The notes beneath the pieces are model-generated. The model was not told where the DNA came from, ran no database searches, and saw only the letters and a list, made by a program, of their open reading frames with translations. A program made the position numbers and the translations under genes. A stretch of 64,000 nt of DNA from Cladorhizidae sp. MBARI D1340-BT2. Taxonomy: Eukaryota; Porifera; Demospongiae; Poecilosclerida; Cladorhizidae. The stretch is taken from positions 35,313,124 to 35,377,123 of the forward strand of contig JAQNBH010000011.1 in NCBI GenBank assembly GCA_028752905.1, written 5' to 3'. Shown one piece after another: positions 22,261 to 31,096 of this stretch; within the stretch, counting starts at the first letter, position 1, and every line of letters begins with the position of its first letter.

Positions 22261-22463
22261 CCATCTGGGATGGAAGATGCCTTACACTACAACGAATGCA
22301 CGAAAGGTGTGATTTCCGGCAGCAAAGATTCATCTACAGATTGATGCGACATTTGAATTAGCAGTGGGAGTGTCCTCACACCACACTGTAGACATGTAAC
22401 TGTAACAGGACACGCCCAGGTTAAAAAAATTACTCAAAGAAACACTGAAAAAAAATCATTGCT

Positions 22464-22679
22464 GTGAAAATGGAAAATGCTCAATTTGGGCACAGCACAC
22501 ATGTTTGGGCGAATTTTCCAAAATGGACAAGAGCTGTCCAAGTTAATTGGAAACCGGTGGTGGCTTTACTTGACACAGGGTGTACGAAGTCGATGGTACA
22601 TTCCTATTGTATAGCCAAGAAGCACTCGATGTCTCCTTGCATCTCAAGGTGGGAATCGAGCTTGGGTTCCCTTTTCTGA
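22464..22679 (+). pseudogene. Retropepsin-like segment in inverted orientation
   Basis: The plus-strand frame contains WKPVVALLDTGCTKSMVHSY, a typical retroviral-type aspartic protease active site (DTG). It sits between gag and integrase, where the protease should be, but on the opposite strand to every other domain of the element. The simplest reading is a local inversion. A separate insertion from another element is the alternative. Confidence 0.6.
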
Positions 22680-22689
22680 ATCTGTCTTC

Positions 22690-23165
22690 GGTCAGTAGGG
22701 ATCGTTAGTCCTTGTTTCTGCTCGATAGGAATGAAAGGATGTATTTCTTGGGCTCCACTGGGATTTCTCACCTCCGGGTGGTCTCTCTGGTCTCTTTAGT
22801 CCACCACTGTCCTTGTGACCAAGGGTGTTGTTTGAGAGATGACAAACAGTGGCTTCTATCAGTTCATCATAGGTCTGGTGGTCCAAATTCCTAATTTGAA
22901 CCTCGAGCCATCGTGTAACTTCTGCAGGGGAATCGATCAGCATGGGTGCCTCCGGGTCTCTGTGGGATGAAGCAAATCACTGTTGAACATATCGGCTGTG
23001 CCTGCTCAGCCATGTCTCGGGAGCACTGTTGTTGAAGGGAGTCTCAAAAACACTTCTTCGAAATGACTCGGTGGTAATATGGCACTCCTTGAGGAGTACT
23101 GACTTGACTGCTGCATAGCTTCCCATTCAGCTCTGGCAAGCTCTATTCTCTGCCAACCATCCAAG
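22690..23165 (-). pseudogene. Gag-like region of the Gmr1-like element
   Basis: Minus-strand peptides GWLAENRACQS, then LLKECHITTESFRRSVFETP and ETWLSRHSRYVQQ, then DSPAEVTRWLEVQIRNLDHQ and TYDELIEA, resemble the helical gag of Gmr1-like elements. That gag family gave rise to the vertebrate SCAN domain. No zinc knuckle is seen. Stops interrupt it. Confidence 0.55.
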
Positions 23166-23620
23166 AAACATTCCATTGCATCTGGGACTGGTTCTGGTTC
23201 TGGGATAGCATTTTGGAGGCAATGTGTCTCTCACTCTCTCAGACCTTCTTCACCAATTATTGGTTGAAGGAAGAAAAAAAACCTAAAAACTTTGTAAAAC
23301 TTGCAACTCAGGGTATTATTGATTCACAAGTCCTCTAGGCTATCCTGGATTGTTTCCCCTGTTCTAGCTATACCAGCTACTTCAGCTTTCTCGTCTGAGA
23401 GAATAGCATCCTTCTGGTCCAGGATCACACTGTTGAAATTGAGAGAATAGCATCCTTCTGGTCCAGGATCACACTGTTGAAATCCCACCACTGCCACCAA
23501 TGTCAGAAATTCTCTCTCTCTCTCTCTCTGACTCACTTGGGTCACTCATGTACCACTTATAGTGAATATTTCATGAAGCGCCCAACTCTCGGTCTGATCC
23601 CACTCATGTACCACTTATAG
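23166..23620 (-). other. 5' leader of the Gmr1-like element with duplications
   Basis: Just inside the 5' LTR, the segment with CACTCATGTACCACTTATAG and the LTR end is repeated (about 23545-23598 and 23601-23655). A second duplication of GAGAATAGCATCCTTCTGG with its continuation lies at 23398-23480, and a CT run at 23511-23529. The primer-binding site should lie here, but I cannot fix it. Confidence 0.5.
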
Positions 23621-24046
23621 TGAATATTTCCATGAAGCCCAACTCTCTGTCTGAGACCTAGTTGGACCACAACTACACTCCCACCATCAGGTTTAGTAGT
23701 TAACAGTAATAGCTTTGTAAACAAGAAAAACACACTTTGTACAATGTATTACAGAAAACATGTACAATACAGAACTAACCTCTGACTCTCTGGCACCACT
23801 GTTAATCATGTTTTATTCTTTATAATATAGTCTTGTTCTTCACAGGGTGCTTCTCTCCGTGTACTTCACAGACTTATTATAATTCCCTTTTTCTCCTGTT
23901 CCCCACCCCCCCCCCCCCCCCCCCCCCCCCCTCAAGCTCCACTACATCTTGTGGTCTTGTATTGTCTTTGGTCGAAGTGGCCTCTGGTGAGCAACCCGAT
24001 TTAATTATGTGGTTACTCCCAGGAGTTGTCAGGCTGCACCCTGACA
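23621..24046 (-). repeat. 5' LTR of the Gmr1-like element
   Basis: On the minus strand it begins TGTCAGGGTGCAGCCTGACA and ends TATTCA, matching the 3' LTR over its length. It includes a long C tract (23906-23931) at the same relative place as in the other LTR. Confidence 0.85.
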
Positions 24047-24745
24047 TCTCTCCCAAAGTGACCACCACTATGGCCATTGTGGCAAGCTTTGTTAAGCATC
24101 TCTTGTCCTTTCTTATTCACCACAACATGGTAAAGGTAAGAGCCACAAAATACCGAGTCTTCACCACAGTAATATAAACGAAGACCATCTTTCTCTTCAA
24201 AAGAAGATGCCTGTTGTCTCAGCCCACATTTCTGTTCTTTGCCAAATAACTACGGGTAGGTGGGTGAACCTTGTCTCTTACATCACAGGTACTTAATCAA
24301 ATTTTGATACTGCTTCCCAGTAAAACAAGCACTCAGTTGCACCAGTTAAGAGAGGACTGAGAAGAGGCGGGTTGCCAATGTGCCTTGCTTACCTTTTGTT
24401 AATCTGACCATAGCAATGTTGAATAACAAGGCATTGTCTTAGTTTGTCCATCTGTGTGTGTGTGTGTGAGAGAGTGTGTGTGTGCAATGTATTTCAATAC
24501 TTGATAAATCTACACCAAACTTGGTAGGCAGATAATGTATTTTATATAAGACGCAGCCCCATTTCAGCTCAGAATATGGTATGACCTGTGGAACTTTGTA
24601 TTTGTAGAGAGTGGCACTTTGCAATGTTTGCCTTCTTACCTGACCACACAAGCCACTGTTCGACAATCCTTGAGTTACCCATTCAGATTCCTCAAAATGC
24701 TTCCATGGCCTGATCCAACCTTAAGGAGTCTCTAAATCGCATGGT
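24047..24745. other. No recognised gene
   Basis: This stretch holds only a GT/GA simple repeat around 24452-24484 and no recognisable coding domain. Confidence 0.45.
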
Positions 24746-25455
24746 ACAAGCAGTGCAGTCATAAGACAGAAGATGAAACTGTACAAGCTTGGTGTGTGTC
24801 ATAGGCTCAATTGGCCTCTCAGCATCCATGTTTTCCCCATAGGTTGGATTAAACGTAACCTAGAGACAACAGCTACAAGGTTTCTGAAGAAAATGAAAGG
24901 TCGTACCAAATCTACTATTCCCAACTTGCTTTACCTCCCACAGAGAGATGGAGACCTTAACCTACCATCATTGTCCACTCTCTATAAGAAACTCCAAGTC
25001 TCAAGGCAATGCCAGATACTTACTTCAGCTACCCTTGTGTCAGAAATATTGCAGAGATGGGTTTGCAGGCTGAGATTGCTGCCAAATGTCTGAAGTTTTG
25101 ACCAGCTGTTATTGTTAGAGACACTATACAGAAAGATCCATCACGCACACAGGAAGCACTACTTTCAGCAGTCAAGAAGTGGGTGACTAATGAGGAGAAA
25201 CAAAGAAAGATCTCTGCAACCTGCCTAGACAGAGCCACATGATTCATGCCACCACCCCTGATTCTGCTACCATCTGGGCTAAAGTGGTGCAGTCTCTCCG
25301 AGAGGAATCTTTCAAATTTGTTCTCAATGCTGGACATGATATACTATCCCACAATGCAAATCTGCACCTGTGGAAAAATAAGAACTCTGACAACTGCCCC
25401 CTGTGCCATGAGGATCGCCAGAACCTCATCCACATCCTAAACGAATACAAGAGGC
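24746..25455 (+). pseudogene. LINE ORF C-terminal region
   Basis: The plus strand encodes FPIGWIKRNLETTATRFLKK then SLLYLPQRDGDLNLPSLST-like residues (LLYLPQRDGDLNLPSLST), the thumb region of a non-LTR RT. After frameshifts it continues with IWAKVVQSLREESFKFVLNA and LWKNKNSDNCPLCHEDRQNL then IHILN, a Cys-Cys-His zinc motif of R2-like LINE C-termini. Such proteins copy their RNA into nicked target DNA. The fragment ends abruptly near 25455, where an inverted RT segment begins. Confidence 0.75.
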
Positions 25456-25800
25456 TGTTGGTAATGATACATGTGTCGTCTGCACATTGAAGAAGGTTGG
25501 TGTGGTGGGTGGAGTCAAATAGTATATATCCAAGATCTTTATGCACTTGTAAAACATAGACTAAGGTGTTAATTACTGTGTTAACACTACCCCCCATAAT
25601 GAGATCTCCCTCGAATTCAGTGGTGGGATGCTTGGGGGGCGGCATCCACTCAAAGGCTTTTGGGATGGATTTGTATGTATTGCTGAAGAATTTGAAAGGT
25701 TCACCTTCAAAAAACTATGGTGTGACCCTGCTGGCAGCACTGTCATCTAGGAGCTCATGGGTAAACTTCAAAAAATGTTTATAGAACTGGTGTCTAGCTG
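25456..25800 (-). pseudogene. LINE RT fragment, inverted against its neighbour
   Basis: The minus strand encodes DLGYILFDSTHHTNLLQCAD followed by DTCIITNS. The ADD box of a non-LTR RT is visible as CADDT. The upstream part (25645-25780) is probably also RT-derived but less clear. It abuts the plus-strand LINE C-terminus with no spacer. Confidence 0.6.
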
Positions 25801-25919
25801 ACTTTGCAGAGATCGTGTTTCACTCTTACCTTTTGACTTTCTCTTCAAAGCATTCTGTTGGCAATCCAATTTGAAGACATTTCATGTAAGGGACTGGATC
25901 AATTTGTGAGTTTGTTATA

Positions 25920-26600
25920 CATGCCATTCACCACATGATACAAACCACACCCTGGCACATGCATCCAGCTTGTGAACTGGATATGGAAAAATAAAGTAAA
26001 GATAATAATATTCGAAATGAAACCAACACCAAAGTTATATTTTTTTATACAGGGGGAAATGGGAAATATATATATATAATAAACTTAAGAATGGAAAATA
26101 CAGTTGTGACACGAGTGCGAAGGAGCAGAGTGGAATAAGAAAAAGAATTGACCCCTCTTGGTATGTTAATCTTTATCCAAATCATTGGCATTCAGATAAC
26201 ATAAGTATTCAGAACAAATGCCAACATTCTACAAATACCAACATTCTATCCTGTGTGCTCTTTATATAAATAAAATGTATAATAATAAAATTAAAATAAA
26301 CAAAACAAGAAATAAAAAATATAAGCAAATAAAAAGAAGAAAAAATAACTAAAAAAATACTACAACTAATAATAATAACGGTAATAATAATAAAATACAA
26401 ATACAAATAAAAACATTGAATTCTTGATATATATTAAAACATCAACAAAGAATGATAAATAATGGTGGTTGTGGCTTCAAGTTCAGGCTCTTGAGAATGC
26501 CGCCCCCCCCCCCCCCCCCTTCCTCCCACCTCCAACAGCCAGGCAAGTCCATTCCACAATCTTGATTGAAAAGCTCACACTTTGGTGCTAGGCAGATGTA
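25920..26600. repeat. Dispersed AT-rich repeat, copy 1
   Basis: Blocks here (CACCACATGATACAAACCAC, an A/T-rich middle with many AATAAA-like strings, then GGTGGTTGTGGCTTCAAGTT and CAGGCTCTTGAG) recur in the same order at about 33440-33740. A C tract lies at 26503-26519. No protein is encoded. Confidence 0.55.
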
Positions 26601-26890
26601 CAATGCCTCAGTTCCTTCTGTCTTCTAGCCACGTCTAAGATGGCGGCTTCGTCCTAAAAAATAATATGTCCATTATCTCATCCATGTTCAGTAAATGCGG
26701 ATTTCTCTTTAGCACAGGCATCTTGATGTTCTTTCACTCTGGTCTCAAGTCTTCTGTTGGTCTCCCCTATGTAGTACTTCCCACAGCTGCAAGGGATGTG
26801 GTAATAAAATGATCTGGAACAAGGTGGTGTAATTGCTGCATCGACAATCCTTTGTGCAGAGAGAAATAGCAAGATACCTTACATACTCCT
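26600..26890 (-). pseudogene. Penelope-like element GIY-YIG endonuclease remnant
   Basis: The minus-strand frame encodes YYHIPCSCGKYYIGETNRRL then ETRVKEHQDACAKEKSAFTE. This is the GIY-YIG endonuclease signature with its Cys-rich start, as found at the C-terminus of Penelope-like retroelements. Beyond a stop it continues with DEAAILDVARRQKELRH, also typical. The RT portion is absent. The domain nicks DNA to prime reverse transcription. Confidence 0.8.
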
Positions 26891-26891
26891 G

Positions 26892-28430
26892 TCAACAATT
26901 AATTGTCAAATCCAAACCACATGAGAGTACTGATGACAAGTCCAGATTGAATTCTATAGGATAGAGGGTCTTTTGAATCATCCACTTCTGGAGGAGAATT
27001 ATTACAAGGTCTGGATTTGAAGGTCGATTCAAGTGGTTATGTAGGTAATATTGATGGGGTACAGTCACTTTGAATGTTTGTATGTGCAGGAAGCAATAAT
27101 GTATCAGGAAAGGTCTCTGGGGAGCTAGGATTAGGAACAATGCAATGAGAAGGTTCAGGGTCAGAAAGACCAGATTAGTGTAGCACCATAACAATGTGCA
27201 GAGAGAATATTTCCTGAAACACGATGTAGAGCATGCTCTAGTCAGGCCTTGGCTCCTGTGTGCGACCGTGCCAGAATAAGGGGAAATGAGGGGTCATCGG
27301 GAGGTTATGGTCAAATGAAAGTAAGCATTAAGGGAATACCCAGAAGAGAGGATGAGGAGTTTTTCATGTACTTCTACACACAAGGGAATGTACATTGAGA
27401 ACTATGTTTTTATGCAATTTTGTTTCTCATCACAAGATAAAGAAAGAGTTCCATGCACGTGTTCCACCTCACCACAACCCTGACAGTGGTAGCTGCTAGC
27501 TCCAAATTCAGTGACACTAAAGGAATGGAGGAATTTGAGAAAATGAGAGGACTCAAAATGTGTCTCTGTCACTGTTTACATCCTGAGGTAGACTAAATGA
27601 ATAGAACCATGATAATAAGCACTCTCTCACTGTTTGCAGTGATTGGTTAGGTAGAGGAAATGCATATGGGTATCGAGAATACTCATCGATAACTGTGAAT
27701 ATGGTAGCAATTGGCAGTGATGCTAGTTTTAGATCCAACGAGGTTGATGGATTTGCAATGCAAAGGAGTCTGTTGCACAAATCAATTTTCCAGAAAGAGG
27801 ACAAAATAATCGAGTTAGAACAGAGCTTGCAACCATGAGTAAACTCCTATTTCATCATTCATGGAGACATGCCAATATGGGCATGTAGCCAGCCAACTAG
27901 CTCCTAGATGGTTCAAAGACTGGTGTAATTCCTTGATGAGGGAGAAGGACAGTGAGTGAGGGCATCAGTGACACTATTGAACCTACCCAGATGATAAACA
28001 ATGTCAAAAAGATAATAGAGCCTCTGCGACCGCAAATAAGCTAACTTAATAGATGATTTAGGATTTCCCTTTAAACAGGAAACTCACTCCTTGTTGGTCA
28101 GCAACTATCTCAAATTCATGATCTAACAAGAAGTGATGAAATGTATCACAAGCCACTGCTGCTGCAAAAGACTCTGATACTACTGCAGACCAAGTTTTCT
28201 CATGTAGAATGAGATGACTAAAGAATTCAACAGACCATTTTTCATAAATAAGGTAGATGTAGGTGCCAGAAGCATCAATTTCAAATCAGAGAAGCTTGTT
28301 GGGATCAGGTACAGCCAGTATGGAGGTTAATAATGCTCATTTGAGCTGCTGGTTCGAATCATCATCAAGTAGCAGAATGGGACCTTGGAAAGTCTCAGCC
28401 TCAAATAGTTAGTACATCCCTTTCCACTTC
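26892..28430 (-). pseudogene. Ty3-type RNase H-integrase remnant (conventional order)
   Basis: Reading down, an RNase H appears in mixed frames (IDASGTYIYLIYEKWSVEFF, then HEKTWSAVVSESFAAAVACD and HEFEIVADQQGVSFLFKG). An integrase zinc region follows (KELHQSLNHLG), then ATIFTVIDEYSRYPYAFPLP at 27700 with the first catalytic Asp and NSDRDTF with the second. A decayed C-terminal region reaches 26892. RNase H precedes integrase, as in standard Ty3/gypsy, unlike the Gmr1-like elements in this window. RT, gag and LTRs are not seen. Confidence 0.75.
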
Positions 28431-29695
28431 GACCAAATGCACATCCTATACAACACACAGACTATTACAGCAGCAGCATTATGGCATTGTTCAGAGGATT
28501 TAGTGTTCAGGCTTCACTGTTCCAATGCTAAAATTGATACATAGATACACCATGCAAGGCCAAGTTTTCTATCTAACTCCCCACTGAGAGCTTACTTTGC
28601 TGAACATTTTTGTCTTGTGAATTATCTTTGTACTCACCGTACATTCACCCTCAATAAATATGAATCGGTAACCAACCTTAAATATATTTATGTAAACAGG
28701 GAATGGTCATCATAGTGAAGAGAAAGATCGAGATAAGGCAGCAGATTTAAAGCTTGCTGCACGGGCAAATGAGAATGGCCTGCAACAGCAGAGCATGCTT
28801 ATTAGCTGATGGGAAAAGATGCTGGAATTTTATTCTGACATCATGTTGTAGCTGTGGAAGAGAGACCATTACTTTTCATCATGATAATGAATAACCTATC
28901 AAACTTGGTAAGATAAGCGCATGTACCATCATTCTCAATGGGCAGAGAGAAATGGCTAATCAAATTGCTGGCACATATATGAAGGACAATTAATCATCAG
29001 TGGAAATAATGGAAACATACTAACAGTGTCACATGCTGTAGCAGGCATAAATGGACGTGTGAGAAAAGAATCATGGATGGAAGCAACTTTGGACTGGGAA
29101 GGCCAAGAGCACATGAATATAAAAAACACGGTCTTGACCTTCAATTTAACATCTTTTCTAGACCACTTAACTTGTCACTTGTAGCGATTTCTCGTTTTTG
29201 CAGGTATAGAATGGCAATATTCTTTCACTGAAGCCTTTAGGCTATATCTAGCCAGAAGTTTTGATGACTGATACTGGATTTCTGCTGCTGAATAATCAAC
29301 TCTCGACTTTTTATGAATCTACAAACGCAGACCACAGATACTGTATATAGTTGATACCTGAAGTCAACTGTGCCATTAACTGTAGACTGATCATATCCTG
29401 CTGCAGTGAGAATATACCTGTATGGATTTGAGACTTTATCCTTGCCTTTTTCTCCACCTTCCAAACAGCTAATATATACTCGACCTAACTATAAACAAAT
29501 AATTGTCAAACACTATCTCATAATTATATGAAGCTCCACTATCATCTTTTTGCCAAATGTTGCTCTTAGGAAACATAAATCTCTTTGTTTATGTGTAAAA
29601 GAGGAAAATTTATCAGTTAAGGCAAGATAGCAATTGGCCCAGTGACCCTATGTGGAAATCTTTGACTACCATAACTATTAGAACTATGCTTCAAT
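28431..29695. other. No recognised gene
   Basis: No coding domain is identified. The part 28690-28870 has weakly similar blocks in the same order at 56890-57060 (for example ATAGTGAAGAG-, GCAGATT- and TTTATTCT-containing strings), suggesting an old shared repeat. Confidence 0.35.
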
Positions 29696-30190
29696 TAATT
29701 ATTCTGTGCAGATGAGTGCAAATTATTTGACACAGATGCACTGGACCCAGCTATTTTCAGTTCCAATCTGAATGTCTTCATCAAATGCCTGGTAGCACAC
29801 ATTACATTGATCATAGTGCTTGGGTACAGAACTTAGTATGTTTGTTCTCCTCGTTGAACCAGTGCTTGGACCAAGTTTATCACACCAGTTCACTTACTAC
29901 TCTCTGCTTTTCACTCGCTGTCTCTCTTCTCAATTGCTTTTGTTGCTAATCCTTCCTTGCTCCTTTCTCTCACTCTCTTGCTCCTTGTTGCTTTTTGTTT
30001 CAACATTTTTCTTGCAAATTACTCGACACAAAGAGTAGTACAAAAAGCAGTGAGTCCAATGCCTGACTGCTTCGCTGCCATAATTTAGCTGAAAACCTGG
30101 AGGTTAAAAGTGATTATAATGGGGTATGAAACACTTTTCTGAACAAGGTTTAACCTGATGTTAATACTGCCTTGATGAGTTATGTATATT
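29696..30190. repeat. Duplicated block A, copy 1 (encodes a Cys-rich motif on minus strand)
   Basis: This ~500-bp block recurs at 46880-47365 in the same orientation with many shared runs (ACTACTCTCTGCTTTTCACT, GACTGCTTCGCTGCCATAA). On the minus strand near 29790 it encodes QCNVCYQAFDEDIQIGTENS then WVQCIC. This resembles the C-terminal zinc finger found on some pogo/Tigger-type transposases. A weaker third relative lies near 57600-57690. Confidence 0.5.
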
Positions 30191-30259
30191 TTATGACCAT
30201 CCTGCCATGATAGATTATGAATTTGATGAGTGTCTCAAGTCATTGTGAGTGGTATCACA

Positions 30260-30342
30260 AACATCAATTTCTCTTAGAATGTCCATTCTTGGTTACAGGC
30301 CACTCCCTGTTGGTGCAGGGGGTCTTGGAATCAGGATAAGTC
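30260..30342 (+). other. Possible LINE-like scrap
   Basis: The plus strand encodes RPLPVGAGGLGIRIS in one frame, a string reminiscent of the LP(V)xxGGLGIR motif of LINE ORF2 C-termini. It is too short for a firm call. Confidence 0.25.
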
Positions 30343-31063
30343 ACTGTTAACTTATCTCATTCAAATGCACTCTGCATTCTCAGATAGGTCATAACAAATA
30401 TTTTGCCCTAGCTATTCTAATGTCTGCATCACTGAAATCAGCATCCTCTGGAAGATCATGGATAGCGAGTCAAGTGCAGGGTCACTGTTTCCTTATACAA
30501 CTGCTCAGATTGGACACAACTAATATCTTCACTTGGCTAACCAATAACAGATGCAGGTTCCTCTGCTAACTAAGGTAGGTCTAAAGTTCAAACGCAGCGT
30601 CTCAAGGATCGATCTTGGATTCTACGGAAAACTGAGTGCCTTCCGTCAATTATTGTGACTTCAGAGGCTAAAACGTTACGGCGTCTCGCTTTCTGCTTTC
30701 AGGACTGTCAACTTATCTCATTCAAATGCACTCTGCATTCTCAGATAGGTCATAACAAATATTTTGCCCTAGCTATTCTAATGTCTGCATCACTGAAATC
30801 AGCATCCTCTGGAAGATCATGGATAGCGAGTCAAGTGCAGGGTCACTGTTTCCTTATACAACTGCTCAGATTGGACACAACTAATATCTTCACTTGGCTA
30901 ACCAATAACAGATGCAGGTTCCTCTGCTAACTAAGGTAGGTCTAAAGTTCAAACGCAGCGTCTCAAGGATCGATCTTGGATTCTACGGAAAACTGAGTGC
31001 CTTCCGTCAATTATTGTGACTTCAGAGGCTAAAACGTTACGGCGTCTCGCTTTCTGCTTTCAG
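30343..31063. repeat. 361-bp tandem duplication upstream of the receptor gene
   Basis: Two essentially identical 361-bp units lie head to tail (30343-30703 and 30704-31063). Each ends with TTTCTGCTTTCAG, a good splice-acceptor-like sequence. The second unit ends 33 bp before the receptor ATG. The duplicated DNA probably includes 5' regulatory or 5'-untranslated sequence of the receptor. Confidence 0.95.
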
Positions 31064-31096
31064 TAGCTGACTATACAGCAAATTGATCTAACTACC

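Larger units (their letters stand above)
17718..24046 (-). mobile_element. Gmr1-like LTR retrotransposon, full length but decayed
   Basis: Two related direct repeats (17718-18155 and 23621-24046) bound a 6.3-kb minus-strand element. Reading in its sense direction the order is LTR, gag, a segment with an inverted protease motif, integrase, RT, RNase H, polypurine tract, LTR. Ordinary Ty3/gypsy elements have integrase last. Integrase before RT in a Ty3-type element is the order known from Gmr1-like elements. A 1.8-kb insertion lies in RT. The outer flanks show no obvious matching 5-bp duplication. The LTRs differ by many substitutions and indels, so the insertion is old. Confidence 0.85.

Noticed and set aside
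24439..24666. Short minus-strand frame with a Thr-His repeat
   Set aside because: It is produced by the GT/CA simple repeat at 24452-24484.
25244..25645. 133-codon minus-strand frame as a host gene
   Set aside because: Its recognisable part is a LINE RT ADD box, and the rest runs antisense through the plus-strand LINE C-terminus.
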